Positions 26,401 to 36,318 of a stretch of DNA of 64,000 nucleotides are shown here, in pieces. Below the pieces are notes generated by a model that worked only from the letters and a program-made list of their open reading frames with translations, made no database searches and was not told the DNA's origin. Origin of the DNA: Streptomyces sp. Ru73 (GTDB lineage: Bacteria; Actinomycetota; Actinomycetes; Streptomycetales; Streptomycetaceae). The first letter of the stretch is position 1. Each line of letters begins with the position of its first letter. The stretch is taken from NCBI RefSeq assembly GCF_002920575.1, contig NZ_PQSQ01000016.1:44257-108256 (forward strand), given 5' to 3'. A program made the position numbers and the translations under genes.

Positions 26401-27525
26401 ATGGCGGACAGCAGCAGGGCCGCACGGACGGCCGCGAGCCGTTCCCGCGGCGTACGCGCCACCGGCCGCCGGCGCAAGGCACCCAACAGGCGTCGCAGGG
26501 CACTGACGATCACGCTCTGTGCCCTGGTCAGCTGCGTACTGCTGGGCGGCGCGGGACTCGGCTTCGTGTACTACCAGCTGAACGGCAACCTCAAGGGCGT
26601 CGACATCAACGCGGCGCTGGGCGGCGACCGCCCGGACGACGTCGACAACGGCTCGATGGACATCCTGGTGCTCGGCTCGGACTCCCGGGCCGGGGCCAAC
26701 GCCAAGTACGGCACCGACGGGGGCGGGGCCCGCTCCGACACCGCGATGGTCGTGCACGTCTACAAGGGCCACAAGAAGGCCAGCGTGGTCTCCATACCGC
26801 GGGACACCCTGATCTCGCGGCCGTCGTGCACCAAGGGCGGCAAGGAGACCCCGGGCGCGCAGAACGTCATGTTCAACACCGCGTACGAGGTCGGCGGCCC
26901 GGCCTGTGCCGTCAAGACGGTCGAGTCCATGAGCGGCATCCGTATGGACCATTTCGTCGAGGTCGACTTCAGCGGCTTCAAGAAGCTGATCGACGCCCTC
27001 GGCGGCGTCGACATCACCACGACGAAGGCGATCCACGACCCGGACAGCCACCTGGACCTGGAGCCCGGCACCCACACCCTGGGCGGCGAGCAGGCCCTCG
27101 GCCTGGTCCGCACGCGGCACGGCGTGCCCGGCGGCGACGGCAGCGACCTGGGCCGCATCCAGCTGCAGCAGACCTTCATCAAGGCGCTGATGGACCAGGT
27201 CAAGGACGTGGGGCTGCTGTCGAACCCGACGAAGCTGTACGACATCGGGGACACCGCCACCAAGGCGATCACCACCGACACCCAGCTGAACTCGGTCAAC
27301 GCGCTGGTCGGCCTGGCCAAGGACCTCGGGGGCATCGGCTCGGACCACATCAAGATGACCACGCTGCCGGTGACCTACGACCCGAACAACCCCAACCGCG
27401 TACTGCCGCTGGAGGCCCAGAACAAGCAGGTCTGGAAGGCACTGCGGGAGGACAAGGCGATCCCGAAGTCGGCCACGAAGGACTCGGCCGGCGACAAGGG
27501 CGGCACGGCCAACTACGTACGGTGA
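26401..27525 (+). CDS. LytR-CpsA-Psr (LCP) family cell-wall glycopolymer ligase
   Basis: 374 residues: basic N-terminus, one membrane helix (about 35-57, ITLCALVSCVLLGGAGLGFVYY), then an extracytoplasmic LCP domain with the pyrophosphate-binding signatures ILVLGSDSRAG, RSDTAMVVHV, SIPRDTL and the second arginine region ALGLVRTRHG. LCP enzymes transfer teichoic-acid-like or other glycopolymers from undecaprenyl phosphate to peptidoglycan. The ATG at 26401 follows GAGGAG; a GTG at 26350 is less likely. The WecA-like gene at 33070 could provide lipid-linked substrates. Confidence 0.93.
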   Translation: MADSSRAARTAASRSRGVRATGRRRKAPNRRRRALTITLCALVSCVLLGGAGLGFVYYQLNGNLKGVDINAALGGDRPDDVDNGSMDILVLGSDSRAGANAKYGTDGGGARSDTAMVVHVYKGHKKASVVSIPRDTLISRPSCTKGGKETPGAQNVMFNTAYEVGGPACAVKTVESMSGIRMDHFVEVDFSGFKKLIDALGGVDITTTKAIHDPDSHLDLEPGTHTLGGEQALGLVRTRHGVPGGDGSDLGRIQLQQTFIKALMDQVKDVGLLSNPTKLYDIGDTATKAITTDTQLNSVNALVGLAKDLGGIGSDHIKMTTLPVTYDPNNPNRVLPLEAQNKQVWKALREDKAIPKSATKDSAGDKGGTANYVR

Positions 27526-27542
27526 AGGAGGCGGCCCCGGCT

Positions 27543-27563
27543 CCCCGCCCGCTCCGGGCGGGG
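27543..27563 (+). terminator. hairpin after the LCP gene
   Basis: CCCCGCCCG and its complement form a perfect 9-bp stem around CTC, 18 bp after the LCP stop; flanking GGCTCC/GGGAGC may extend it. Confidence 0.65.
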
Positions 27564-27691
27564 AATAACGGGAGCCGCCCCCCGGTTTGGGGAGATGCGG
27601 CCAGTACTGGCAAACTGGACCGTCGGCCCCGGTTCACGTGACGCAACCCGCGAGCACGACCCGGTGCCCTCCCGATCCATAGGAGATTCCC

Positions 27692-27916
27692 TTGAAGCGC
27701 GACATCCACCCGGAGTACGTCGAGACCCAGGTCAGCTGCACCTGCGGCGCGTCGTTCACCACCCGTAGCACCGTTGCGGAAGGCACCATCCGTGCCGACG
27801 TCTGCTCCGAGTGCCACCCGTTCTACACGGGCAAGCAGAAGATCCTCGACACCGGTGGCCGCGTGGCCCGCTTCGAGGCCCGCTTCGGCAAGAACGCCGG
27901 GTCCGGCAAGAAGTAG
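27692..27916 (+). CDS. rpmE: 50S ribosomal protein L31 (zinc-binding form)
   Basis: A 74-residue L31 with zinc ligands CTC near residue 16 and CSEC near residue 38, so it is the C+ form used when zinc is plentiful; many actinobacteria also keep a zinc-free paralogue elsewhere. The start is TTG at 27692, with AGGAGA 9 bases upstream. Position between the LCP gene and prfA is typical of Streptomyces. A strong terminator follows. Confidence 0.96.
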   Translation: MKRDIHPEYVETQVSCTCGASFTTRSTVAEGTIRADVCSECHPFYTGKQKILDTGGRVARFEARFGKNAGSGKK

Positions 27917-27928
27917 CGACCCACAAGG

Positions 27929-27976
27929 CGCCGGTTCTCGGTCGCCCCTGCGCAGGGGCGACCGGACCGGCGTTTT
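27929..27976 (+). terminator. rpmE Rho-independent-type terminator
   Basis: A perfect 26-bp palindrome (27939-27964, arms CGGTCGCCCCTGC) inside a second pair CGCCGGT/ACCGGCG, followed directly by TTTT at 27973-27976. One of the few hairpins here with a T run. Confidence 0.88.
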
Positions 27977-28048
27977 GCCTTCCCTACCCCGCCGGTCGCC
28001 CGGCCGCGGGCCCACCCGGTACATCCCAGCCAGCAGAGGAACACCACG

Positions 28049-29119
28049 ATGTTCGAGGCGGTCGAGGAACTGATCGGCGAACACGCCGACCTCGAGAAGC
28101 GGCTCGCCGACCCCGCGGTCCACGCCGACCAGCGCGAGGCGATGCGGCTCAACAAGCGGTACGCCGAACTCACCCCGATCATCGCCACCTACCGCGCCTG
28201 GAAGCAGACCGGTGAGGACATCGAGACGGCCCGCGAACTGGCCGCCGACGACCCCGACTTCGCCGAGGAGGTCAAGGAGGGGGAGGCCCGCCGCGAGGAG
28301 CTGACCGACAAGCTGCGGCTGCTGCTCGTCCCCCGCGACCCCAGCGACGACAAGGACGTCATCCTCGAGGTCAAGGCCGGCGAGGGCGGCGAGGAGTCCG
28401 CACTGTTCGCCGGCGACCTGCTGCGCATGTACCTGCGGTACGCCGAGCGGCTCGGCTGGAAGACCGAGATCCTCGAGGCCAACGAGTCCGACCTCGGCGG
28501 CTACAAGGACGTCCAGGTCGCCGTGAAGACCAAGGGACAGACCGAGCCCGGCCAGGGCGTCTGGGCCCGGCTGAAGTACGAGGGCGGGGTGCACCGCGTC
28601 CAGCGGGTGCCCGCGACCGAGTCCCAGGGCCGCATCCACACCTCCGCCGCCGGCGTGCTCGTCACGCCCGAGGCCGAGGAGGTCGAGGTCGAGATCGGCC
28701 CGAACGACCTGCGGATCGACGTCTACCGCTCCTCCGGCCCCGGCGGCCAGTCGGTCAACACCACCGACTCCGCGGTGCGCATCACCCACCTGCCCACCGG
28801 CATCGTCGTCTCCTGCCAGAACGAGAAGAGCCAGCTGCAGAACAAGGAGCAGGCGCTCCGCATCCTGCGCTCCCGACTGCTCGCCGCTGCCCAGGAGGAG
28901 GCCGAGCGGGAGGCGTCGGACGCGCGCCGCAGCCAGGTACGTACGGTCGACCGCTCCGAGCGCATCCGGACGTACAACTTCCCGGAAAACCGGATCTCCG
29001 ACCACCGGGTGGGCTTCAAGGCGTACAACTTGGACCAGGTGCTGGACGGCGAGCTCGACCCGGTCATCCAGGCCTGCGTGGACGCCGACTCGGCGGCCAA
29101 GCTCGCCGCCGCCCAGTAA
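28049..29119 (+). CDS. prfA: peptide chain release factor 1
   Basis: A 356-residue class I release factor reading UAA and UAG. The PxT-type tripeptide of RF1 is seen as [13 protein letters not shown] (near 190), and the GGQ catalytic loop as [14 protein letters not shown] (near 230), which hydrolyses peptidyl-tRNA and is methylated on Gln by PrmC. prmC follows 68 bp downstream. Length matches the family. Confidence 0.97.
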   Translation: MFEAVEELIGEHADLEKRLADPAVHADQREAMRLNKRYAELTPIIATYRAWKQTGEDIETARELAADDPDFAEEVKEGEARREELTDKLRLLLVPRDPSDDKDVILEVKAGEGGEESALFAGDLLRMYLRYAERLGWKTEILEANESDLGGYKDVQVAVKTKGQTEPGQGVWARLKYEGGVHRVQRVPATESQGRIHTSAAGVLVTPEAEEVEVEIGPNDLRIDVYRSSGPGGQSVNTTDSAVRITHLPTGIVVSCQNEKSQLQNKEQALRILRSRLLAAAQEEAEREASDARRSQVRTVDRSERIRTYNFPENRISDHRVGFKAYNLDQVLDGELDPVIQACVDADSAAKLAAAQ

Positions 29120-29127
29120 CCGCGGAC

Positions 29128-29146
29128 GCGGGCGCCCGGCGCCCGC
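29128..29146 (+). terminator. small hairpin between prfA and prmC
   Basis: GCGGGCGC/GCGCCCGC perfect 8-bp stem with CCG loop. Short and without T run, so it may only partially terminate or mark a processing site. Confidence 0.4.
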
Positions 29147-29187
29147 TTCACACCGCACGACCGAAGTACGTACCGGCTGGAGGACCA

Positions 29188-30093
29188 GTGCAGCAGTCTC
29201 CCGGGGGCCACGGCGTTCCGCAGCGGCCCGGCCGCGCGCCCAAGGCCCGGTCCGTGCTGCTCGCCGAGGTGGCCCAGGCGACCCAGCGGCTGGCCGACGC
29301 CGGCGTACCCTCGCCGCGCTTCGACGCCGAGGAACTGGCCGCCCACGTGCACGGCGTCAAGCGGTCCCAGCTGCACACGGTGGCCGACGCGGACTTCGAC
29401 GCCCGCTACTGGGAGGCCGTCGCGCGCCGCGAGGCCCGCGAGCCGCTGCAGCACATCACCGGGCGCGCCTTCTTCCGGTACCTGGAGCTGCACGTCGGCC
29501 CCGGCGTCTTCGTGCCCCGCCCGGAGACCGAGTCGGTGGTGGGCTGGGCGATAGACGCGGTGCGCGCGATGGACGTCGTCGAGCCGCTCATCGTCGACCT
29601 GTGCACCGGCTCCGGCGCCATCGCGCTCGCGCTGGCCCAGGAGGTGCCGCGCTCGCGCGTGCACGCCGTGGAGCTGTCCGAGGACGCCCTGGTGTGGACA
29701 CGCAAGAACGTCGAGGGGTCCCGCGTCGTTCTCCATCAGGGCGACGCGCTGACCGCGCTGCCCGAGCTGGACGGCCAGGTCGACCTGGTCATCTCCAATC
29801 CGCCGTACATCCCGCTGACCGAGTGGGAGCACGTGGCACCGGAGGCACGCGACCACGACCCCGAGCTCGCGCTGTTCTCCGGCGAGGACGGCCTGGACAC
29901 CATCCGGGGCATCGAGCGCACCGCACACCGCCTGCTGCGGCCCGGCGGCGTCGTCGTGATCGAGCACGCCGACACCCAGGGCGGCCAGGTGCCGTGGATC
30001 TTCACCGAGGAGCGCGGCTGGGCCGACGCGGCCGACCACCCCGACCTGAACAACCGGCCGCGCTTCGCGACCGCCCGCAGGGCGACGCCGTGA
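29188..30093 (+). CDS. prmC: release factor glutamine methyltransferase
   Basis: 301 residues: N-terminal helical release-factor-binding domain and SAM-dependent methyltransferase domain with [14 protein letters not shown] (near 134) and the NPPY motif [11 protein letters not shown] (near 200) that methylates glutamine in the GGQ loop of release factors. GTG start with GGAGGA 5 bases upstream. Placement right after prfA is the classic pair. An N-terminal ~20 residues are disordered-looking. Confidence 0.96.
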   Translation: MQQSPGGHGVPQRPGRAPKARSVLLAEVAQATQRLADAGVPSPRFDAEELAAHVHGVKRSQLHTVADADFDARYWEAVARREAREPLQHITGRAFFRYLELHVGPGVFVPRPETESVVGWAIDAVRAMDVVEPLIVDLCTGSGAIALALAQEVPRSRVHAVELSEDALVWTRKNVEGSRVVLHQGDALTALPELDGQVDLVISNPPYIPLTEWEHVAPEARDHDPELALFSGEDGLDTIRGIERTAHRLLRPGGVVVIEHADTQGGQVPWIFTEERGWADAADHPDLNNRPRFATARRATP

Positions 30094-30179
30094 CCGGACC
30101 CGCACGCTCCCACCGGGCCCCGGCCGCCGCCGGGCGCCGCTCCACCCCCCACCACCTTTCCGCATCAGGAGGCCCGCTA

Positions 30180-30827
30180 ATGGCACGGCGATACGACTGC
30201 AGCGACGCGACCGACCGCGCGACCGGCCTGCGCGAGGCCGCGTCGGCGGTCCGGCGCGGGGAGCTGGTCGTGCTGCCGACCGACACCGTCTACGGGGTCG
30301 GCGCCGACGCCTTCAACTCGGAGGCCGTCGGCGATCTGCTGGAGGCCAAGGGCCGCGGCCGCAACATGCCCTCGCCGGTCCTGGTCGGCTCCCCGAACAC
30401 CCTGCACGGACTGGTCACCGACTTCTCCGAGCAGGCCTGGGAGCTGGTCGACGCCTTCTGGCCCGGCGCGCTGACCATCGTCGCGCGGCACCAGCCGTCG
30501 CTGACCTGGGACCTGGGGGAGACCCGCGGCACGGTCGCGGTGCGGATGCCGCTGCACCCCGTGGCCATCGAGCTGCTGACCGAGTTCGGGCCGATGGCCG
30601 TCTCCAGCGCCAACCTCACGGGCCGCCCCTCGCCGCAGGACTGCGACGCGGCGCAGGAGATGCTGGGCGACTCCGTCTCCGTGTACCTCGACGGCGGGCC
30701 CACCCCGGCCGCCGTGCCGTCCTCCATCGTCGACGTCACCGGCAGCACCCCGCGGCTGCTGCGGGCCGGCGCGATCGACGCCGACGAGCTGCGCAAGGTC
30801 GTACCCGAGCTCGAGGTGGCCAATTGA
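30180..30827 (+). CDS. tsaC: L-threonylcarbamoyladenylate synthase (Sua5/YrdC/TsaC)
   Basis: A 215-residue YrdC-domain protein ([43 protein letters not shown]) that makes threonylcarbamoyl-AMP for the t6A37 modification of ANN-reading tRNAs. It is the short single-domain form, without the Sua5 C-terminal domain. ATG at 30180 with AGGAGG upstream. The stop codon overlaps the next gene's ATG by one base. Confidence 0.93.
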   Translation: MARRYDCSDATDRATGLREAASAVRRGELVVLPTDTVYGVGADAFNSEAVGDLLEAKGRGRNMPSPVLVGSPNTLHGLVTDFSEQAWELVDAFWPGALTIVARHQPSLTWDLGETRGTVAVRMPLHPVAIELLTEFGPMAVSSANLTGRPSPQDCDAAQEMLGDSVSVYLDGGPTPAAVPSSIVDVTGSTPRLLRAGAIDADELRKVVPELEVAN

Positions 30828-31483
30828 TGGCCCCGCAGGGGCGTGGCATAGCGGGAACGCAGGACGACTACACCTTCCGCATCCTCCACGTCAGCACCGG
30901 CAACGTCTGCCGCTCGCCGATCACCGAGCGGCTGCACCGCCATGGCCTGCAACGCAGACTCGGTACCGAGCTGACCAGCGGGATCGTGGTGGAGAGCGCC
31001 GGCACCTGGGGCCACGAGGGCGCCCCGATGGAGACCCACGCCGCCACCGTGCTGGCCGACTACGGCGCCGACCCGGACGGCTTCATCGGCCGTGAGCTGC
31101 TGGACGAGCACGTCATCAGAGCCGACCTGGTGCTGACCGCCACCCGCGACCACCGCGCCCAGGTCATCTCCATGGGCCACTCGGCGGGCCTGCGCACCTT
31201 CACCCTCAAGGAGTTCAACCGGCTGGTGAAGGCCATAGACCCGGCCACCCTGCCCGAGCCCGACCCGGCGCTGCCCGATGGCGGCCTGGTGGCCCGCGCC
31301 CGCGCGCTGGTGGGCGCGGCGGCCGCGCTGCGCGGCTGGCTGCTGGCGCCGAACGCCGAGGCCGACGAGGTGCACGACCCGTACGGCGCGCCCATCACGT
31401 TCTTCCGCTCCATCGGCGACGAGATCAACGAGGCCCTCGACCCGGTCGTCACGGCCCTCACAGGAGTCCCCGCACGCGCCTGA
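30827..31483 (+). CDS. low-molecular-weight protein-tyrosine-phosphatase homologue with Cys-to-Ser change
   Basis: A 218-residue protein with the LMW-PTP fold: P-loop HVSTGNVCRSPITERL near residue 20 and the general-acid loop EVHDPYG near residue 185. In active enzymes the P-loop reads CxxxxxR; here the nucleophilic Cys is AGC (Ser) at 30890-30892 while Asn, second Cys, Arg, Ser and Pro are kept. So it may lack classical phosphatase activity and bind phosphotyrosine or act as a scaffold. Its one-base overlap with tsaC indicates coupling. Confidence 0.85.
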   Translation: MAPQGRGIAGTQDDYTFRILHVSTGNVCRSPITERLHRHGLQRRLGTELTSGIVVESAGTWGHEGAPMETHAATVLADYGADPDGFIGRELLDEHVIRADLVLTATRDHRAQVISMGHSAGLRTFTLKEFNRLVKAIDPATLPEPDPALPDGGLVARARALVGAAAALRGWLLAPNAEADEVHDPYGAPITFFRSIGDEINEALDPVVTALTGVPARA

Positions 31484-31630
31484 GCGGCCCTGTGGCCGCC
31501 CGCCGGCCGGGTGGCCGCATCACACCGCCCGGCACCCGCCCGGCCGCCCTGTCACGCCGTACACCGCGCCCGCACGCCGTTCCGCGCCTACATTGGACGT
31601 ACGTCCCCCGTACGAGGCCCGGAGCGAGCG

Positions 31631-32971
31631 ATGCCAGCGACTCCCGCGTCCACCCGCAGCGCCACCCACTCCCGGCCGGCCCGGCAGCAGAGCGACGGGC
31701 CGCCGCACGCGAGCGCCGCCGCGCCGCCCTGGAGCGGACCGGGCTTCGAGCAGCTGCGCGCCCAGGACCCGCAGATCGCCGACGCGCTGCTCGGGGAGAG
31801 CGCCCGGCAGGCCGACGGCCTCCAGCTGATCGCCGCGGAGAACTTCACCTCGCCCGCCGTGCTCGCCGCGCTCGGCTCCCCGCTCGCCAACAAGTACGCC
31901 GAGGGCTATCCGGGCGCCCGGCACCACGGCGGCTGCGAGCTGGTGGACTTCGCCGAGCGGACGGCGGTGGAGCGCGCCAGGGCCCTCTTCGGCGCCGAGC
32001 ACGCCAACGTGCAGCCCCACAGCGGCTCTTCGGCCGTGCTGGCCGCCTACGCGGCGCTGCTGCGCCCCGGGGACAGCGTGCTGGCCATGGCGCTGCCGCA
32101 CGGCGGCCATCTGACGCACGGCTCGGCGGCGAACTTCTCCGGCCGCTGGTTCGACTTCACGGGGTACGGCGTGGACCCGGACAGCGGGCTGCTGGACTAC
32201 GAGGCCATCCGGGAGCTGGCGGTGCGGCACCGCCCCAAGGCCATCGTCTGCGGCTCGATCTCCTACCCCCGCCACATCGACTACGCGGCCTTCCGGGAGA
32301 TCGCCGACGAGGTGGGCGCGTACCTCATCGCGGACGCGGCGCACCCGATCGGGCTGGTGGCCGGGGGAGTGGCGCCGAACCCGGTGCCGTACGCCGACGT
32401 GGTGTGCGCCACCACCCACAAGGTCCTGCGCGGCCCGCGCGGCGGCATGATCCTGTGCGGCGCCGACCTGGCGGAGCGGATCGACCGGGCGGTCTTCCCG
32501 TTCACCCAGGGTGGCGCCCAGATGCACACCGTGGCGGCGAAGGCGGTGGCGTTCGGGGAGGCCGCGACGCCCGCGTTCGCGGCGTACGCGCAGCGGGTCA
32601 CGGCCAATGCGCGGGCCCTGGCGGAGGCGCTGGAGGCGGCGGGCCTGCCGGTGACCACCGGGGGCACCGACACGCACCTGATCACCGCGGACACCGCGCC
32701 GCTGGGCCTGGACGCCCGTACGGCGCGCGGCCGGCTGGCCGCCGCCGGCATCGTCCTGGACACCTGCGCGCTGCCCGGCCCGGTGGACGCCGCGACGCGC
32801 CGGACCGGCATCCGGCTGGGCACCGCCGCCGTTTCCACCCAGGGAATGGGGGAAGCAGAGATGACACGCATCGGGGCGCTCATCGGTGCGGCGCTGAGGG
32901 AGGACGGCACGGCCCGGGAGCGGACCGCGGAACTGGTCCGGCACTTCCCGCCTTATCCCCCACACGCCTGA
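31631..32971 (+). CDS. glyA: serine hydroxymethyltransferase
   Basis: A 446-residue PLP enzyme interconverting serine and glycine with tetrahydrofolate. IAAENFTSPAVLAALGSPLANKYAEGYPGARHHGGC, HSGSSAVLAAY, DAAHPIGLVAGG and the PLP-lysine site CATTHKVLRGPRGG are visible. ATG 31631 is preceded by GGAGCGAG. The first ~25 residues are an extension beyond the core. Streptomyces commonly has a second glyA elsewhere, and this may be that paralogue, so the symbol is by family. Confidence 0.92.
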   Translation: MPATPASTRSATHSRPARQQSDGPPHASAAAPPWSGPGFEQLRAQDPQIADALLGESARQADGLQLIAAENFTSPAVLAALGSPLANKYAEGYPGARHHGGCELVDFAERTAVERARALFGAEHANVQPHSGSSAVLAAYAALLRPGDSVLAMALPHGGHLTHGSAANFSGRWFDFTGYGVDPDSGLLDYEAIRELAVRHRPKAIVCGSISYPRHIDYAAFREIADEVGAYLIADAAHPIGLVAGGVAPNPVPYADVVCATTHKVLRGPRGGMILCGADLAERIDRAVFPFTQGGAQMHTVAAKAVAFGEAATPAFAAYAQRVTANARALAEALEAAGLPVTTGGTDTHLITADTAPLGLDARTARGRLAAAGIVLDTCALPGPVDAATRRTGIRLGTAAVSTQGMGEAEMTRIGALIGAALREDGTARERTAELVRHFPPYPPHA

Positions 32972-33069
32972 ATCGGGAACCGTCCGCGCGCGAGGAACGT
33001 CCTGACCTACATTCACGGCTGGGGGGCGGACACGCATATGGTGTGTGGCTGTGATGGCCAGCGATACCA

Positions 33070-34407
33070 ATGGGGCAGCCCGTGCGTGAATACCTGCTGA
33101 CGCTGTGCGTCACGGCCGCGGTCACTTACCTGCTGACCGGGCCGGTACGGAAGTTCGCGATCGCGGCCGGCGCGATGCCGGAGATCCGCGCTCGCGACGT
33201 GCACCGCGAACCGACGCCGCGGCTCGGCGGCATCGCGATGTTCGGCGGTCTGTGCGCGGGTCTGCTGGTCTCGGCCCACTTCACCAACATCAAGAGCGTC
33301 TTCGAGTTCTCCAACGAACCGCGCGCGCTCCTCTCGGGCGCCGCGCTGATCTGGATCCTCGGCGTCCTGGACGACAAGTGGGGCGTGGACGCGCTCATCA
33401 AGCTCGGCGGCCAGATGATCGCCGCGGGCGTGATGGTCCTCCAGGGCCTGACCATCCTGTGGATCCCGGTGCCCGGTGTGGGCACCGTCTCGCTGACCCC
33501 GATGCAGGGCACGCTGCTCACCGTCGCGCTGGTCGTCATCACCATCAACGCGGTGAACTTCGTCGACGGTCTGGACGGGCTGGCCTCGGGCATGGTGTGC
33601 ATCGCGGCCGCCGCGTTCTTCATGTACGCCTACCGGATCTGGTACGGCTACGGCCTGGAGGCGGCGGCTCCCGCTTCACTCTTCGCGGCGATCCTGATGG
33701 GCATGTGCCTGGGCTTCCTGCCGCACAACATGCACCCGGCGCGGATCTTCATGGGCGACTCGGGCTCGATGCTGATCGGGCTGGTGCTGGCGGCGGGCGC
33801 GATCTCGGTCACCGGCCAGGTGGACCCGGACGCCATGCAGCTGTTCGCCGGCTCCGAGCGGCTCGCTGTGCACACGATGGTGCCGGTCTACATCCCGCTG
33901 CTGCTGCCGCTGACGATCATCGCGGTGCCCTTCGCCGACCTGGTCCTGGCGATCGTGCGGCGCACCTGGAACGGCCAGTCGCCGTTCACCGCCGACCGCG
34001 GCCACCTGCACCACCGGCTGCTGGAGATCGGCCACTCGCACAGCCGCGCCGTGCTGATCATGTACTTCTGGTCGGCGCTCATCGCGTTCGGCGCGGTGGC
34101 GTACTCGGTGAACAACGCCAGCGTCTGGATCGTCCTCGGCATCGTCGCGCTGAGCGCCGTCGGCCTCGTCCTCCTGCTGCTGCCGCGGTTCACGCCGCGT
34201 GCGCCGCGCTGGGCCGAACGGATGGTGCCGCCCCGCTACCGGCGGCGCGCCACCGCCGCGCCGGCCTCTGGAGCGGGCGCCGAGCAGGGCGAGCCGGGGG
34301 AGCCGGGTGAGGGGCAGCGGGAGCCCGTGCCGGCCGGGATCCACGGGGCCACCGCGATCGGCGACCGGTCCCGGTTCCCCGAGTGGCGGGTCGGCAGCCG
34401 GCGCTGA
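33070..34407 (+). CDS. undecaprenyl-phosphate N-acetylglucosaminyl 1-phosphate transferase-like (WecA/TagO/MraY family)
   Basis: A 445-residue integral membrane enzyme with about eleven helices. The family's aspartates are visible: VLDDKWGVD near 98, NAVNFVDGLDGLASG near 158, FMGDSGSML near 228, plus the C-terminal HLHHRLLEIG loop. Family members transfer GlcNAc-1-P or similar to undecaprenyl phosphate to start wall glycopolymer synthesis. The last ~70 residues are an Ala/Glu/Pro-rich cytoplasmic tail. ATG at 33070 or GTG at 33082. Linked functionally to the LCP ligase upstream. Confidence 0.9.
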   Translation: MGQPVREYLLTLCVTAAVTYLLTGPVRKFAIAAGAMPEIRARDVHREPTPRLGGIAMFGGLCAGLLVSAHFTNIKSVFEFSNEPRALLSGAALIWILGVLDDKWGVDALIKLGGQMIAAGVMVLQGLTILWIPVPGVGTVSLTPMQGTLLTVALVVITINAVNFVDGLDGLASGMVCIAAAAFFMYAYRIWYGYGLEAAAPASLFAAILMGMCLGFLPHNMHPARIFMGDSGSMLIGLVLAAGAISVTGQVDPDAMQLFAGSERLAVHTMVPVYIPLLLPLTIIAVPFADLVLAIVRRTWNGQSPFTADRGHLHHRLLEIGHSHSRAVLIMYFWSALIAFGAVAYSVNNASVWIVLGIVALSAVGLVLLLLPRFTPRAPRWAERMVPPRYRRRATAAPASGAGAEQGEPGEPGEGQREPVPAGIHGATAIGDRSRFPEWRVGSRR

Positions 34408-34540
34408 AAAGCGGGGACCGGAAAATTTTTCCGACGACTGTTCGAGATTGCGTTCGCCACACTTGAAATCAGACTATTCCGTGCGCATAGCACACAAACC
34501 GACGCCCGTCAGTGCACCAACGCGCGGGGTACTGCTCACG

Positions 34541-34603
34541 TGTGACAGGTAGCACACGAAGTAGGTAAAGACCTCATCAAATAGTTTGTGATACCGTTCA
34601 CGA
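34541..34603 (+). promoter_or_regulatory. Rex-like operator(s) upstream of the atp operon
   Basis: TTGTGATACCGTTCACGA (34586-34603) matches the Rex consensus TTGTGAAnnnnTTCACAA at 12 of 14 defined bases. A weaker TGTGACAGGTAGCACA lies at 34541-34556. Rex is the NADH/NAD+-sensing repressor known to control the atp operon in streptomycetes. The strong site lies 122 bp before atpI, likely over the promoter. The rest of 34408-34724 is relatively AT-rich and holds no gene. Confidence 0.7.
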
Positions 34604-34724
34604 GACCCGGTGATAGAGCCGTAAGTCCCGAGTCTGTCGGGCCGCTCGGCTCGGCAGCTCGCCGTCCTGCCGGGTCTACGCTCGTCCGCGAGCACACCTG
34701 CCCCCACCCCGCCGGAGCGCCGCC

Positions 34725-35162
34725 ATGCAGTCAAATGACGCTCGCCTGTTTCTTCGTGCCCTCGTGCCCACGCTTGTCGCCGGCGTTCTCGGCGTCGTCA
34801 TCAGCGCGCTGGTCGCCGGCGGGAAGGGCGCCCTCGGTGCCGTGGTCGGTGTGGTGCTGGTGCTCTTCGTGATGGGCCTCAGCCTCGTCGTGCTCCAGCA
34901 GACCGCGAAGAAGTTCCCCGAACTCTTCCAGATGATGGGGCTGCTGCTGTACGCCGTGCAGATCCTGTTCGTCGCGGTCTTCCTGCTGGCGTTCAAGAAC
35001 ACCTCTCTTTTCGACACCAAGGCGTTCGCGTTCACGCTGCTCGGGGCGACTCTCGTGTGGATCGCCGCACAGGCCCGCGGGTACATGAAGGCGAAGATTC
35101 TCTACGTCGACCCCGATGCCGCCGAAGCCAAGAGCGCGGAAACGGCGGGGTCCACGCCGTGA
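34725..35162 (+). CDS. atpI: ATP synthase I-like assembly protein
   Basis: A 145-residue protein with four membrane helices (LVAGVLGVVISALVAG, AVVGVVLVLFVMGLSL, LLLYAVQILFVAVFLLAF, FTLLGATLVWIAAQA). It has the position and topology of AtpI, which helps insert and assemble the c-ring or transports Mg2+. First gene of the operon, 264 bp before atpB; that long gap may hold processing or regulatory signals. Confidence 0.88.
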   Translation: MQSNDARLFLRALVPTLVAGVLGVVISALVAGGKGALGAVVGVVLVLFVMGLSLVVLQQTAKKFPELFQMMGLLLYAVQILFVAVFLLAFKNTSLFDTKAFAFTLLGATLVWIAAQARGYMKAKILYVDPDAAEAKSAETAGSTP

Positions 35163-35426
35163 GACGTAGGGCCGGGATAAACGCAGTCGTGCGGGCCTGC
35201 TATCGTCCGGTGCCATCTGCGGCACAGTTGGCGCAGGCGGCGCGGCTCCCGAGTCCCCCGGGGCAGGACGAACATCTCTTGCGGCCCCCGCCTGTGATGC
35301 GAACCGGCCCAGTGCCGATGTGCCGCCCCCAAATCCGTAAGACCAGTCCAGTGCCGTTCCGCGGATCAACGCCGCGCCGACACAACGAGGTTGCCGTACC
35401 TATGCGCCACGCTGAAGGAGCTCGCG

Positions 35427-36242
35427 GTGAGTGCTGACCTGAATACGCTCGCCTTTAACACCGAGTGCCACCTCTTCATTCCAGGGTGTGGCTTCGAGGC
35501 TCCCGGCCTGCACTCGTTCGTCTTCGATCCGCTCTTCTCGATCGGCAGCTTCAACTTCAACAAGCCGATGCTGCTGGCCCTGCTCAGCACCGTCGTCGTC
35601 GTGTGGTTCTTCTGGGCCGCATTCGCCCGGGCCAAGGTCGTGCCGGGCAAGCTGCAGATGATCGGCGAAGCGGGTTACGACTTCGTGCGCCGCGGGCTCG
35701 TTTACGACGCCCTGGGCAAGAAGGAGGGCGAGAAGTACGTCCCCTTCATGGTCGCGCTGTTCTTCTTCGTGTGGATCATGAACATCTGGTCGATCATTCC
35801 GGTCGCCCAGTTCCCGGTGACGTCGGTCATCGCCTTCCCCGCGGGTCTGGCCCTCCTGGTCTGGCTCCTGTGGGTGGGCCTCACCTTCAAGAAGCACGGC
35901 TTCGTCGGTGCCTTCAAGAACTTCACCGGCTACGACAAGTCGCTCGGCTGGGTCCTCCCGCTGCTGATGATCATCGAGCTCCTCTCGAACCTGATCATCC
36001 GGCCCTTCACGCACGCGGTCCGTCTCTTCGCGAACATGTTCGCCGGCCACATGCTGATCGTGATGTTCACGATCGCCACCTTCTACCTGGCCAACGGCGT
36101 GGGCTTCGCCTACGCGGGCGCCTCGTTCGTGATGACCATCGTGATGACCGCCTTCGAGGTCTTCATCCAGGCCGTCCAGGCGTACGTCTTCGTCCTGCTG
36201 GCCTGCAACTACGTCCAGGGCGCGCTCGCCGAGCACCACTGA
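35427..36242 (+). CDS. atpB: F0 sector subunit a
   Basis: A 271-residue integral membrane subunit with five to six helices. The C-terminal half-channel region carries the conserved Arg in IIRPFTHAVRLFANMFAGHML, which interacts with the c-ring carboxylate. GTG at 35427 follows GAAGGAG; the upstream in-frame start would overlap that ribosome site. Confidence 0.95.
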   Translation: MSADLNTLAFNTECHLFIPGCGFEAPGLHSFVFDPLFSIGSFNFNKPMLLALLSTVVVVWFFWAAFARAKVVPGKLQMIGEAGYDFVRRGLVYDALGKKEGEKYVPFMVALFFFVWIMNIWSIIPVAQFPVTSVIAFPAGLALLVWLLWVGLTFKKHGFVGAFKNFTGYDKSLGWVLPLLMIIELLSNLIIRPFTHAVRLFANMFAGHMLIVMFTIATFYLANGVGFAYAGASFVMTIVMTAFEVFIQAVQAYVFVLLACNYVQGALAEHH

Positions 36243-36318
36243 GCACCCCGCTTCCCCCAACCCACAGACGTCCGGTGGCCAACCCCCACCGGTACTTGAA
36301 AGAGAAGGAAGAACCGGC

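Noticed and set aside
26049..26513. Minus-strand open frames between rho and the LCP gene
   Set aside because: They overlap the LCP gene start and have no recognisable domain or ribosome site.
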